DNA from: Paramoeba atlantica
Lineage: Eukaryota; Discosea
Length of the DNA: 64,000 nucleotides
Direction of reading: 5' to 3'
Assembly: GCA_977017575.1 (NCBI GenBank)
Contig: CDRNVI010000090.1
Span: 1 to 64,000 of the forward strand
Shown here: in pieces, positions 39,545 through 49,531 of the stretch
How positions within the stretch are numbered: the first letter of the stretch is position 1
Layout: each line of letters opens with the position of its first letter
Program-made: the position numbers and the translations under genes
Notes under the pieces: model-generated
The model's input: the letters and a program-made list of their open reading frames with translations, nothing else
What the model was told of the DNA's origin: nothing
Database searches by the model: none

Positions 39545-40201
39545 ATGAACTTATTTCGGTTGATCGGTGATATGCTTCACCTTCTCGCGGTGCTCATTCT
39601 TCTCACAAAAATGTTACGCCACCGAACCTCCGCGGGGATCTCCTTAAAAACACAAGTTCTCTATGCGATGGTATTCACGACGCGCTACGTTGACCTGTTC
39701 TCCCGGTACGTCAGTGCTTACAACTCGTTGATGAAAATGATATTTCTGTTTACCTCCTATCACATTTGTTACCTGATGCGTTGCCGAAACCCATGGAAGG
39801 CTTCATACGACAGAGTCAACGACAGCTTCCGTGTTCAGTACCTTATCGGCTTCTGTGCGATTCTCGCACTCACGTTTCATCGCCATACTCTACATGAAGG
39901 CCGAGAAGTTCTCTGGACGTTCAGCGAGTATTTAGAGTCGGTCGCTATCCTACCACAAATATTTCTTCTGGAGAACACAGAGCGCTATGAGGCGCTAACT
40001 TCGCACTATATATTTTGTCTTGGAGCGTATCGCTTTTTTTACGTCCTGAACTGGATTTACCGCTATCTAGTGGAGGGCTACGTGTCCTACGTGAGCTGGG
40101 TTGCGGGTACCATACAAACATTACTGTACTGTGATTTCTTTTACCATTATCTCACACAAGTGGTGAATGGGGCAAAATCGAAGTACGATTTGTCCGCGTA
40201 A
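39545..40201 (+). CDS. ERD2: ER lumen protein-retaining (KDEL) receptor
   Basis: Protein of 218 residues, the standard family length. Family motifs are present in order: MNLFRLIGDMLHL at the start, GISLKTQ then LYAMVFTTRYVDLF, a pair of short loops, ESVAILPQIFLL, TSHYIFCLGAYRFFYVLNWI and the last membrane segments ending LLYCDFFYHYL. These match ERD2 throughout its seven membrane segments, including the Arg and Asp residues that bind the HDEL/KDEL tail. It returns escaped ER chaperones from the Golgi by COPI vesicles. Confidence 0.95.
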   Translation: MNLFRLIGDMLHLLAVLILLTKMLRHRTSAGISLKTQVLYAMVFTTRYVDLFSRYVSAYNSLMKMIFLFTSYHICYLMRCRNPWKASYDRVNDSFRVQYLIGFCAILALTFHRHTLHEGREVLWTFSEYLESVAILPQIFLLENTERYEALTSHYIFCLGAYRFFYVLNWIYRYLVEGYVSYVSWVAGTIQTLLYCDFFYHYLTQVVNGAKSKYDLSA

Positions 40202-40487
40202 ATAGTATTTAGTACGTAGACCAGCGAATTGTGAAAGACGGTGTCAACGAGGGCTGACGACTTTCTGATTCTTTATTCCTACTTTTTACGAGACGTACGA
40301 GGCTTCTAGTGTAAAGCTGGTAACATGCAGTACAAGTGATTGTGGGACTTCTAATAGTCTTGTAGCGAAAAAATCTTACTTTCTAACATGCCAGATAATT
40401 TAACAATCGCTGAATAGGCACTCTTCATAGTTTTTTCTTCATAGTTTTGAAGCGCGGCCATTAAAAGGTATTCTATTTTTTTGTGTT

Positions 40488-41891
40488 ATGAACCCATGGC
40501 GTACACCCCCTAGTACTCCCCAGCTGACTCCCCGTAATCGTCTCGAGCCTCCGCCCACTCCCACAAAGACACCTGAGATCACCGGTGCGCTCAGTGACTT
40601 CCCGAACCGCCGAAGAAGACGACACACGATGGTTGGAATCGGATTTCGGGAAAGCTCAGAAACGTACGTCCGATCCTCCGCAACTTTTTCTCTTACCCCA
40701 CAGCAACGTGGTCTGGGCCCGGAAATAGCGAGAGGAAACGGTACGCGAAATAATAAGGGACATCAATGCCCCGTGACAGCTCCCACTCTTTTCGCACACA
40801 GTGATGTTAAAGAGAAAGATCTCATAAGTAGCTATACGAGAGGTAAAGGTAGAGGACGTAGTTTACCGGCGGATTTGTTATCTCCGACAGAGACCGACAA
40901 CTCTGACGACGTATTTAATGTACATTTTGCGACAAAAGCCGATGATTCATTAGAGAAGGGTGATTGGGAAGTGGCCGAAAAATTCGGAGGGCTTACAACC
41001 AAATCGTATTCTCGGACGAAGCAAACGAATACAAGCTCAAGTGTTCTTGAATCTCTGAGTGTACGTGGGGTTTTATATACCACTGGGCAGCCCTATCAAG
41101 TCACGTTCAGCCCTTCGAATAACTCGGAAGCACGTAGCATTTGTTTAAACAAAAATAGTCATAGTAGTAGCAACCTTGTAAAAGGGACGCTTGATAGCCA
41201 ATATTACGTAATCAAACTTATTGCGGCTAAATCTCTCACCGAAATGCAACACCGCATTCGCCTAGAAATGCGATGCCTTCATCTTGCGGAACAGTGTCGT
41301 TATCTTTCTGTCTTGCATTCTACTTGGTGGGAGGAATCTCTCTCCTTAGGCTTCTTGCTTTTAGAACACTTTCCAGAGGGAAACCTTGAATACTATCTAA
41401 CGAAAATGGGAAAAAACGAGGGAATAGTGCGTCGATCTGTAGTACATGTATTGCGTGCCTTCGCAACACTACACTCTTCGCGACTCTTTCATGGAAATCC
41501 CATAATTCAAAATGTTTATGTAAGTTCGAGATTAAACGTGAATTCCTCTTCGGATATCGTCATGAAACTTTCGAATTTTGAGAGCTCTCAAGAGTATCCT
41601 CAGAGAAGTAATAGTCCGTCTTCTACGAAGCATAGCGATATACAGATTTTTGCAACCTCCCTAATTAAATTTCTTACCAGTGATGTAATTAAAACGTTTG
41701 GCGGCACCCTTCAGTGTGTCTTGGGTAAAATGATAAGTTCAGGTAAGGGCGAGGTCTACTCTGCTACACAGCTTTTGGAGTACCTAGGAATATGTCCTTC
41801 ACTTGAATGCGACGATATGGAAAATGCATTACTGTTACACCGTGATATGAAAGCGCTCGAGACCTCTTTGATTGATGAAAAAAAACTTTGA
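40488..41891 (+). CDS. Pseudokinase with disordered N-terminus
   Basis: Protein of 467 residues. The first 210 are Ser/Thr/Pro-rich and probably disordered, opening with TPPSTPQLTP-type possible CDK phosphosites. From about residue 225 a kinase fold is visible: YVIKLIAAKSL (VAIK-like strand), a conserved LHSTWWEESLSLGFLLLEHF hinge as in WEE1/PEK-type kinases, HVLRAFATLHSSRLFHGNP in place of the HRD helix, NVYVSS and MKLSNFES in place of DFG, then SDIQIFATSL for DxWxxG. HRD Asp and DFG Asp are both replaced (HGN, SNF), so catalysis is unlikely. It resembles the WEE1-like kinase at 24574 in the E-x-W segment and may be a divergent relative acting as a scaffold. Confidence 0.65.
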   Translation: MNPWRTPPSTPQLTPRNRLEPPPTPTKTPEITGALSDFPNRRRRRHTMVGIGFRESSETYVRSSATFSLTPQQRGLGPEIARGNGTRNNKGHQCPVTAPTLFAHSDVKEKDLISSYTRGKGRGRSLPADLLSPTETDNSDDVFNVHFATKADDSLEKGDWEVAEKFGGLTTKSYSRTKQTNTSSSVLESLSVRGVLYTTGQPYQVTFSPSNNSEARSICLNKNSHSSSNLVKGTLDSQYYVIKLIAAKSLTEMQHRIRLEMRCLHLAEQCRYLSVLHSTWWEESLSLGFLLLEHFPEGNLEYYLTKMGKNEGIVRRSVVHVLRAFATLHSSRLFHGNPIIQNVYVSSRLNVNSSSDIVMKLSNFESSQEYPQRSNSPSSTKHSDIQIFATSLIKFLTSDVIKTFGGTLQCVLGKMISSGKGEVYSATQLLEYLGICPSLECDDMENALLLHRDMKALETSLIDEKKL

Positions 41892-42116
41892 ATCTAGGGC
41901 ACATACCTTAAGACAATAAGGTTGATAACCTCTAGCTAGCTAGATACATGTAGCTTGTATGTATGTCCAGACTTGTACATGTAGCTTGTATGTCCACGTA
42001 TTTCTATTCCTATATAAACTGTATTTCTGTATAAACCGTTGTGATTCTACTATTTCTTTGTTTGCTTCTTTCTATGAAGCATTAAAATTATTGTCAGATC
42101 TTTGATGTGATCTTTG

Positions 42117-42755
42117 ATGGAAAAATCTAATTCCTATCTTCTAATGTTTCTTATAATCGGTGGATTCGCAGACGAGGGAACCAAGGTGACGTGTTGCCGC
42201 CCCGGCCGAGTGAAAGGTGTGCCTTTGCCTCAAGAGTTTGTATTGTCGCGAATGTTGGCCAATATTCGAAATCCTTCAGGTTCGTGGGTTACAAACGTTC
42301 CCGCCTGCTCTTGGTTTGGAGTGCAATGTGCCCCGGACGGGAGAGTCGTTGGGTTCGATTGTGAGCGACTAAGACTGAAAGGGTCTGTAAGATGGGAATC
42401 TCTGCCGTATGCTTTGCGCCGATTCAACGCACACATAAACCATTTAAATGGGGAAATAGATCTCACACGTTTACCGCAACGCTTGGAATCCCTTGATGCT
42501 TCGTACAATTCTTTTGAAGGGACCATTATTTTGACCGAACTGCCTCCAACAATGACCGTCCTGAATCTATCTGCAAATCAATTAAGCGGCTGGGTTATAT
42601 TTTCGTCTCTTCCACCGGGCTTGAAACGTCTGTGTCTGCGTGCAAATAGAATGTTATCGGGCGAAGTAGAAAAGAAGTCACTTCCACTTGGCATGACGTA
42701 CTGTGCACTCCAGGAAACAAAAATTCTTGGAGAATCGTTCATGTCTTTAATATAG
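42117..42755 (+). CDS. Secreted or surface leucine-rich-repeat protein
   Basis: Protein of 212 residues. A short hydrophobic signal peptide (about 6-18) is followed by a Cys-pair cap (SWVTNVPACSWFGVQCAPDG) like the N-terminal cap of plant-type and trypanosomatid surface LRR proteins. Five to six repeats of about 22 residues follow with L-x-x-L-x-x-L-x-L/A-x-x-N-x-L/F-x-G-x-I spacing (for example LPQRLESLDASYNSFEGTI, LPPTMTVLNLSANQLSG). No GPI signal or C-terminal membrane helix, so probably soluble or cleaved. Ligand unknown. Confidence 0.75.
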   Translation: MEKSNSYLLMFLIIGGFADEGTKVTCCRPGRVKGVPLPQEFVLSRMLANIRNPSGSWVTNVPACSWFGVQCAPDGRVVGFDCERLRLKGSVRWESLPYALRRFNAHINHLNGEIDLTRLPQRLESLDASYNSFEGTIILTELPPTMTVLNLSANQLSGWVIFSSLPPGLKRLCLRANRMLSGEVEKKSLPLGMTYCALQETKILGESFMSLI

Positions 42756-42972
42756 CGTAAATGTATCTCGGAATACATTAACAGACATCGTGCACTCAAC
42801 TTAAAAACTGCGTCGATAGTACATTGTACATTGTACTACACCCGATCAAGTATTTAGCACTGATTTTATCAACTTTGGAACATCTTTCTCCGAAATTTAG
42901 AACTTAGCCTTCCTCCATTAATACGTTTTAAATGGGATCCTACCTGATCCGTTCTGGAAACCATCCAATCCA

Positions 42973-44304
42973 ATGATACGAAAACCCCTGACACACTCAC
43001 TTTATTCAAATTCGAGACGCACGTGCTGCTCTGGAGACAGCCGCCCTATCCCAAGATCTTTCTCGCGAGGAAAAGAGGATGGAAGAAAATGGCACGGCTT
43101 TCCGGAAAATGCGGAGTATGGATTTATTCCGAGAATACGAGATCACGCCTTCGCCGTGGCACCGTTTCTTGCGCGTCACTCAGAAGTTGCGCATAACACT
43201 ATTGATCCCCTCTTCCACGGCGGTAAACCCCAAAGCGTCTCTCAGATAGAAAATGCTCGCAGGACCTTCAACAACGCCTCACAACAGGAGCGACAACGCT
43301 TGAGCACGGCACTCCAGATGGTACGACTGGAGATCCTCTCGCAACAGTTCCAAGACCCGAAATGGAACCTGGATTACCACGGCATTGAGAAAATGTTTTT
43401 CCCCAACTACCTCCCCACCCACTCAGAGGTGCGACACTGTTTCTCCCTCCCTCGACGCCACTGGTACACCCCCGAGCCCTTCTCCACACTCGAGGTCATC
43501 TCCCGCTTCCCCCTCGAACGCATGCACGGGGGCGACCCCGCAAAACCCCCCTCCACCCCCCTCACCTTCCCCGAGTGGTACGCCCTCTACCGCAACTACC
43601 ACCACTCCTTCCACCCCCTGCGCTACCTCTGTGAGGCCACGCAGCAAAGTCTCCTCTACACCCAAGAATTCATCCACGCCCTCGCCGCCTACCTCTCCCA
43701 ACGCGTGGCCGCGATCTCCCCTCCCCGCCCGATTCTCCTCGTGAACGCGATGAACGGCCGTCTCGCGTGTCTACTGAATCGTACGAACCAAATTCCCGTT
43801 CCCGTACTCCCCTGCCACGAGGAGCCCACGAAACCGAACTACTTACTCCACATCCCCGCGGGACTCCAACGCGCGTTTGATCTCGAGATCGATGTCGAGA
43901 CCCTGACCGTGCGGGAGGGGCTGGCGAAGTACCGCCCCGGGGTGGTGCTCTGCCAGGACATGCCCCCGGAGAGGGACTACACCCGGGAGTTCCGCCAGGA
44001 GGGGTGTGTGCGGGAGTACCTCCTGCTGGGGATCTCCAACTCCTACACCAGCGGGAGTATGTGGTACACCTGGGGGAATCTCACCCACCGCCCCGAGGAT
44101 GACCGGAGTCGCGAGCCGCACCACCGGCAGGCGGGGTTTGAGATGACCCACCTGCCGTGGGTGTCGCGGTGGGTGTATGAACGGAACGATGGTGAGATTG
44201 CCACAGGGTTCGGCCATGTGGTGAGCTTTTGTAAAAGGGATAGCGCCCCAGGGTGGAGGGAGAGGCTGGCGTGGAGGTGTGCCCGGTTGCGTCCGTTTTA
44301 TTGA
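42973..44304 (+). CDS. Conserved-looking protein of unknown function, probably mitochondrial
   Basis: Protein of 443 residues. The first 35 residues are Arg/Ser-rich without acids, presequence-like. The body is aromatic and Arg-rich. It includes PRPILLVNAMNGRLACLLNRT (a beta-alpha start as in Rossmann or methyltransferase folds) and GVVLCQDMPPERDYTREFRQ (a possible acidic loop), then WVSRWVYERNDGEIATGFGHVVSF. A degenerate methyltransferase-like mitochondrial protein is one reading, since mitoribosome assembly in euglenozoans uses several such factors, but no SAM motif is clear. C-rich third positions dominate up to about 43870 and G-rich after. Confidence 0.5.
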   Translation: MIRKPLTHSLYSNSRRTCCSGDSRPIPRSFSRGKEDGRKWHGFPENAEYGFIPRIRDHAFAVAPFLARHSEVAHNTIDPLFHGGKPQSVSQIENARRTFNNASQQERQRLSTALQMVRLEILSQQFQDPKWNLDYHGIEKMFFPNYLPTHSEVRHCFSLPRRHWYTPEPFSTLEVISRFPLERMHGGDPAKPPSTPLTFPEWYALYRNYHHSFHPLRYLCEATQQSLLYTQEFIHALAAYLSQRVAAISPPRPILLVNAMNGRLACLLNRTNQIPVPVLPCHEEPTKPNYLLHIPAGLQRAFDLEIDVETLTVREGLAKYRPGVVLCQDMPPERDYTREFRQEGCVREYLLLGISNSYTSGSMWYTWGNLTHRPEDDRSREPHHRQAGFEMTHLPWVSRWVYERNDGEIATGFGHVVSFCKRDSAPGWRERLAWRCARLRPFY

Positions 44305-44484
44305 GCCTATGGAGGGGAAGACAAGCCGGTTTGTGGGTCAGTCAAGTATGAAACCCGTGATATGTATTTATCAATCGTTTGCTAAAAAAAGTATTTTTTT
44401 CTATCTACTCCATTTTTTACGTATTTCTTAACGGTTTTCAAGCTTTTCTATACAAAAATTCCATTACCAACCCCTCCATTCCCC

Positions 44485-45309
44485 ATGTCCCCGCCCTTTC
44501 ACGCTCTCGTCGGTGTCATCGCCGAGAGTTCTCTGGGCTCTGCCTATGTCGAGTTCCCCCACGCCCACATCACCGCCGCGGTCTACGGCCCCCGGCAGTT
44601 CCACGCAGGAGAGGTACGTCCGGAGGCTAACCTTCATGTCACGGTACGCCTGGAGGGTGGGACCGGGCTGCTGGCCGCTGGGGGACTAACGGAGTCCATA
44701 GCCCCGCAAGCCTCGGAGCTGACACGGACGATTTCCCAGAGTCTTACCCAGACCCTTCGAAAAGCACTTATCCTCCCGATGCTCGGTCGGATGCACTATG
44801 AGATCGTGGTGATGTGTCACATGGGGTGGGACCCGCGATCCGGGATGGAGGCCGCCGTGATGGCATGTGGGCTGGCGTGTGCGGATGGGGGGCTCGCGAT
44901 GTATGATTTGCCGAGCTGTACGACGGTGATTGTGGTTCCAGAAATGAGGGAGGGTAAGGAGGAGGAGAAAGCAAATGCCTCCATTGCCGAAGCAAGCACG
45001 ACAGGATCCGTGGTATTGGCCTCGGAGGCTTCGGCGGCGGAGCTTTCGAAGGCGAGTGGTTATCTGTGTTTGGCCTCCACGACGGTGACAGGGGCGGTGC
45101 TGTTTCTTCACGCGCTCGGGGGTTGGTGGAGACCGACTTCGGGGGATACAGAGAACAAGACGACTTCACAGACCTCCTTGTTTGATCTCGCCGTTCAACA
45201 GTGTCTCGCGCGCAATGCCTCACATAGAGAACCCATGCAACGTATGTTAATGGGAAGAAGGAGCCATGTAGCAGGAGGCGAAAGTTCGTCTCCTGTTGAA
45301 AACACTTGA
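44485..45309 (+). CDS. Exosome RNase PH-like subunit (RRP41/MTR3-type)
   Basis: Protein of 274 residues. The RNase PH fold is seen from SSLGSAYVEFPHAHITAAVYGPRQ (family: G.G.aY.e.g.tkv..aV.GP.e), then HVTVRLEGG, a SELTRTISQSLTQTLRKALI helix, YEIVVMCHMGWDPRSGMEAA (family: i.v..v...DGg...a) and ACGLACADGGLAMYDL. The catalytic Arg-Arg and Asp pattern of bacterial RNase PH is not complete, as in eukaryotic exosome ring subunits. It would form one sixth of the barrel that channels RNA to the exosome nucleases. It lacks the usual N-terminal RPDGR motif, so the family call is firm but the paralogue is not. Residues about 148-170 carry an acidic insert. Confidence 0.68.
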   Translation: MSPPFHALVGVIAESSLGSAYVEFPHAHITAAVYGPRQFHAGEVRPEANLHVTVRLEGGTGLLAAGGLTESIAPQASELTRTISQSLTQTLRKALILPMLGRMHYEIVVMCHMGWDPRSGMEAAVMACGLACADGGLAMYDLPSCTTVIVVPEMREGKEEEKANASIAEASTTGSVVLASEASAAELSKASGYLCLASTTVTGAVLFLHALGGWWRPTSGDTENKTTSQTSLFDLAVQQCLARNASHREPMQRMLMGRRSHVAGGESSSPVENT

Positions 45310-45480
45310 GGTTTGGTGATGTTACAACCAAGCGATAGAGCTCGAAACTCACAGCAAAAAAATATCGCACTCTAATTGCTATTTTAACGTTTTATAAAAT
45401 TGATTTTTCATCTTTCTCGATATTCTTGTTTTTAAATAACTTTCATACGTATTTAACGCGTGGGATATTCTGCCCACAAC

Positions 45481-46152
45481 ATGATTACCGAGATCACCAG
45501 CCGCCCAGGATCCTCCTCCAACCCCGGCACCCCCTCCGGAGGAGCTACCAGCACGTTAGGCACCCCGGGAAGGTCTCTGCACGTTCAACCCTTCAACGAA
45601 CTCACCCGTCGCATGACACGCCAGGACATGATGGAGTACCTGCTTTGCCCGGACAACAAGACAATGGAGGAGCAACGGCTGTTACAAAAAATGGCCTTCT
45701 ACGGGGCTGGCGGGATGTCACTCGCCGGCGTCGTCACCTACTGGCTGGCGGGAAAACTACCCTGGCACCATTTTAATTCATGGTACCCTCCCAAAGCCTT
45801 CGTTCCGTTTTCCCGCACGTGCCTTGCTTTTTGTGCGGCATCGATTCCGTACGTTCTTTCCCAGCAATGGGGAATTGCAGCTATTATGAAATTACCCGAA
45901 GACAGCCAGCTGTCCTTTATGACACGGCGCTACCTGATGACACAGCGTGGTAGTGTGATGTTTACAAGGTCAGAGGTGCGTGAGGTAACCAAACAGGAGA
46001 TGGCAGAATATGGAGGTGTTGGGGCGCAGGATCCGCGGAACGCGCACATGCAGGCCCCTCCCCCAGGAGGAGGGATGAATGCGGAATATACTCTAAGCCA
46101 GGAGCAGTTTCTACCCATCGCCCAGTCCGGATACAAACCCCCTCCAGTTTAA
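45481..46152 (+). CDS. Two-pass membrane protein, OCIA-domain-like
   Basis: Protein of 223 residues from the ATG at 45481 (open from a GTG at 45460). A Ser/Gly/Pro N-terminus is followed by EEQRLLQKMAFYGAGGMSLAG and FSRTCLAFCAASIPYVLSQQ, two small-residue-rich hydrophobic helices separated by a WHHFNSWYPP loop. An Arg-rich helix pair joined by a short loop after an E-E-x-R motif is like the OCIA domain found in mitochondrial inner-membrane proteins. The C-terminal 70 residues are Gly/Pro/Gln-rich. The family match is suggestive only. Confidence 0.45.
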   Translation: MITEITSRPGSSSNPGTPSGGATSTLGTPGRSLHVQPFNELTRRMTRQDMMEYLLCPDNKTMEEQRLLQKMAFYGAGGMSLAGVVTYWLAGKLPWHHFNSWYPPKAFVPFSRTCLAFCAASIPYVLSQQWGIAAIMKLPEDSQLSFMTRRYLMTQRGSVMFTRSEVREVTKQEMAEYGGVGAQDPRNAHMQAPPPGGGMNAEYTLSQEQFLPIAQSGYKPPPV

Positions 46153-46265
46153 CACGGGCTGTATAACCTGATAATATGCCGAGAGGTAAATAACTCAAAC
46201 AATAACTTTCGTAAAGATATTCAAATTACCCGAATCTATTAGATTGTAGAATTAACAAACATATA

Positions 46266-47945
46266 ATGTTGATATCAGATATAGGACCTCAGAAATATTC
46301 TTATCGAATGACTTCATGCGCACCCCTTTCTTTTCTTGAAGCTGTCAAGGATAGGTATGCGAGTCCATACCTGGATAACTCTCTTTTCAGCTCATCTAAC
46401 GGCCCCAACGATGCAGCAACTCATATTTCACACCCGAACTGGACGTTAATAGGAATGGATAAAACGTTTACTCGACAATCTGCACTGCATAAGCTTCGGG
46501 TAGCTACTCTCCAAAGGGTTACTCTCCATGAGATGGAGGATCAAATAGATGGGATATCTGATAGGCTTCCATTACTAAAGGAATTATACTTGGAAGAGCC
46601 CGTAGTACATTATTGGAAGGATATCCAAAAGCTGATAACCGCTTTACCGCAACTAAGGTTGCTTCATATCTCAAGGTGTGCTCATCGAATGAAATTTTCT
46701 GTTTGTGGAAACACTGAAAGTTGCGCTGCAGAGAAAACGGATCACTCGAAGACATGGCCATCGGAGGTTGAAGACGATCAGAAACGCATTTGGCCATATA
46801 CGTCTTCTGTAGAAAACTTATCTGGATTTAAACAGCTGCATACAGTTATTTTGAACAACTGTGCAATAGAATGGAATGACATCGTTACTCAGATTCCAAA
46901 TTTTAGTGCACTTCGAGAACTTCATCTAGAAAGCAATCATTTGAGAGAACTCAGCAATTCTGAACCAGAAAATGATGAAAAGTGCAGTTCCTTATGCTTA
47001 TTAAATCTGAGCAATAATGAACTTCACTCGTGGAGAGATTTAGCTTTGGCACTTCGCTTCTTTCCATGTACAAAAAATTTAATGCTTACGGGAAACGCTT
47101 TCCCGAATTTCTATGAGCTAGAATACCTTGGCGCTGCACTTCCGTACCTTGAATCACTCTCTATTGAAAACTGTCCATTCGAACCAGAGAATTCGGATCT
47201 CAGTTCTTATTGGAGTATTCGTCACCTTGGAGTAATTCAAAAATTGAAATGCCTTAGATTGACGTATACAACCTTTTGTAGATCTGTACTAGGAAATCAC
47301 GAGATGCGCTTACAACGCATTGCGATTGCATGTCAGATTCCAAAGCTTGAGATGCTGAATGGCAGTTCGATTCAACATACGGAAAGAAAAGAAATGGCAA
47401 AGTTTTACGTAGACGCAGCGAAACGCATTAACCAAGACCTCGGGCTTTCATGTCTAGGGACGACAGAATGCACACCAGAAGTACAGAATGCACACCAGAA
47501 GCAAAAGGTAAAAATGTCGAACTTTTTGGTGGATCAGGCGAAAGTGCTTGCGCAGACTACATCTCCTTGGTTTTGCCATTACGAAACACACAATGCAGTT
47601 CTTCGTACTATGATGAATTCCACGGACATGGCAAATAATGCAGGCCAAAACAAAGTACACAATCAGCGGGGTATGGATCGATTGGTAAAAGTCATATTAC
47701 GGCCAGTGACCATAAGTCAAAGTGATATACAAAAAGCTCTTTCTTTGAACATGTCAATACTTCAGCTCAAAAGACTTGTTCGCACACTATTCGCCATTCC
47801 ACCACAATATCAAAGGCTCTCATTACGAGAACAGGCTTCCTCTCATTCAGGAGTAGAGATAAACGACGATGTCCGAGACCTCCACTACTACGGAGTTGCA
47901 GATAATTCAATTATTGAAATAACCGATTCCGGTAATTTCGGATAA
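46266..47945 (+). CDS. TBCE: Tubulin-folding cofactor E (LRR plus ubiquitin-like domains)
   Basis: Protein of 559 residues. The central region (about 90-370) holds irregular leucine-rich repeats with LxxLxLxxN spacing (LHTVILNNCAIEW, LRELHLESNHLREL, LCLLNLSNNELHSW) and the family-typical block LRLTYTTFCRS..., REMRLQRIAIACQIPKLEMLNGS and ERKEMAKFYVD, much like TBCE's RxxIIArlpqLxxLNgS and ERxdAEiyYL. The C-terminus (about 465-559) is ubiquitin-like, ending DLHYYGVADNSIIEI. The N-terminal CAP-Gly domain that binds alpha-tubulin's tail is absent. TBCE disassembles and folds alpha-beta tubulin dimers. A small 18-bp tandem duplication encodes part of the linker at 47465-47503. Confidence 0.82.
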   Translation: MLISDIGPQKYSYRMTSCAPLSFLEAVKDRYASPYLDNSLFSSSNGPNDAATHISHPNWTLIGMDKTFTRQSALHKLRVATLQRVTLHEMEDQIDGISDRLPLLKELYLEEPVVHYWKDIQKLITALPQLRLLHISRCAHRMKFSVCGNTESCAAEKTDHSKTWPSEVEDDQKRIWPYTSSVENLSGFKQLHTVILNNCAIEWNDIVTQIPNFSALRELHLESNHLRELSNSEPENDEKCSSLCLLNLSNNELHSWRDLALALRFFPCTKNLMLTGNAFPNFYELEYLGAALPYLESLSIENCPFEPENSDLSSYWSIRHLGVIQKLKCLRLTYTTFCRSVLGNHEMRLQRIAIACQIPKLEMLNGSSIQHTERKEMAKFYVDAAKRINQDLGLSCLGTTECTPEVQNAHQKQKVKMSNFLVDQAKVLAQTTSPWFCHYETHNAVLRTMMNSTDMANNAGQNKVHNQRGMDRLVKVILRPVTISQSDIQKALSLNMSILQLKRLVRTLFAIPPQYQRLSLREQASSHSGVEINDDVRDLHYYGVADNSIIEITDSGNFG

Positions 47946-48957
47946 AACCATAATTTCGGATAAGACTAGAAGTTCAATGGTGGGTAGGTAGGCTATGGAT
48001 GGGTATGTAGACAATATGTTCGGAGGGCTATAGCTGCAGATAAGTTTTTTTTATCCACTTGTAGTACAGAGATAATTCGCACAATATCCTTACCCACACA
48101 CGACGGGTGGATCGCGTGAGGGGTTGCCCTCGCCGGAGGTGGATGTGTGCGGAGAGCTGGCGGCCCACGTGCAGAGAGCTTGTCACGTGTAGCTGCAGAG
48201 ACCCGAGATGCAGTTGCCATGTGTAGATGAAGAGACCCGGGACTCGTAATCCCCTCACGAGCTATACAACGAGTTCGTAGACACCAAAATGGAGCATTTC
48301 CCGGATGGGGTGAAACTCCTTGCGGCCAACATTGGGGAGTCGGCAACCGTAAAGGAGAGGTGGTTTAATTCTAAGGTGCCGAAAGTGGCATCTTTTCTCG
48401 TGAAGCTGAGAGACCTCCCAAGGCAATGTGTCTACCTTACAGCTGCCGCCAGGTTTCTTTACGTGCTTGAATTATTCGTTGCATAGTTTCGTTCCTGGAA
48501 ATTCGTGCTTCCCTTTTTTAAAAGGTGCAATTATCATGGGTACCGGAATAGTTTTTTTTTGTCGTTATCACCGATTTTGGGTAACTATTAAGGGTAACTC
48601 TGTTCCCTTGTTAGCTGTGCATTTCTAGTTGGAAGTAAGTCTTGGACGACGTTTTCCAGTGCAAGTTGTGTGTGGTTGTCCGTTGTCATAATTTAACAAA
48701 GGAGATAAAATGAAATCAATGACAGATTGACATTTTTTTATTGACATTTGTTTAGGCGAAACCCTCGAAAAGGGAAAAAGAATGGGAAAAAGTAACTACC
48801 ATCTCCCCTATTTACTATTGAGCGCTACCCTCCCTATTCAGTGTTGAATTTTGGTTTTGTTGCGCATAGTATATTAATCATGCAGTTATTACTGCAGAGA
48901 TTAGCCCTAGGTAGGTAAGCACGCCCAAAACGTGCTACTTACTCGGGGATTACCACT
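47946..48957. other. Intergenic region with a retroelement-like scrap
   Basis: Mixed composition; GC-rich at 48090-48260. Frame 48256-48486 is discussed separately. The remainder (48490-48957) is AT-rich and featureless. Confidence 0.4.
48256..48486 (+). pseudogene. Possible non-LTR retroelement fragment
   Basis: A short frame contains DGVKLLAANIGESATV followed by a basic helix-rich segment. This recalls the segment after the polymerase palm in some reverse-transcriptase proteins (IKLLGAPIG-type). Too short and diverged for a firm family call; it is a fossil scrap at best. Confidence 0.25.
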
Positions 48958-49308
48958 TTATTGGAAGCTTTGCACCTCCCACGTGGGGTTGTCGCGGTGC
49001 TGGTAGATAACAAAGCTTCCCCGGAGTGCCCGCTGGACCATTCTCTCCCTGCACTCGGAGGCAAGGCTCTTGCATCCTCCGAAGAGAGAGTTCAGCGCGC
49101 GGGTTGTGGCGTTTAACTTTCCTCTTGCCCCAACTTCAAAAAGCAGGAGGAAAGTGGAAGGGTTTTCTAATTTCCTCTCGTTATAGATGTGAGAGTATTT
49201 ACGAACCTTACGCTCGTGTGCGTCTGTGAAGTTTTCTTCCCAAGGGGAAGTCAGCTCAATGATGTATTCCGACCCGTTGTGCAACTTCACCCACCCGTCT
49301 GGTCTCAA
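48958..49308 (-). pseudogene. Retroelement-type PD-(D/E)XK endonuclease fragment
   Basis: Minus-strand fragment of about 116 codons. RPDGWVKL, then IIELTSPWEENFTDAHERK and VRKYSHI, match the restriction-like endonuclease found at the C-terminus of a class of retroelement proteins (typical ELTVPWEEN...AHERKLAKY). No polymerase domain remains next to it, so it is an isolated fossil. Confidence 0.55.
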
Positions 49309-49531
49309 TTCAGTTTGTTGCGAGAAAACTTTAACATTTTTGGAAAATCATTTATTGGGACTTTACCAACTTGGCACACTGTAAGCCCATTTGAAAAGAT
49401 TGTTCTCCAAAACATACATCATACATCAACAGTACATCTGCATATCTACATCATGTATATCTACTTTTTTATAATATTGAGTTCATGAAAAAATTAAGAG
49501 CAATTCATTTACTACATTATTCCTCTCACCC

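Noticed and set aside
44768-45370. 200-codon minus-strand frame opposite the exosome-like gene
   Set aside because: Pro/Ser/Arg-rich shadow of a GC-rich sense gene with RNase PH motifs.
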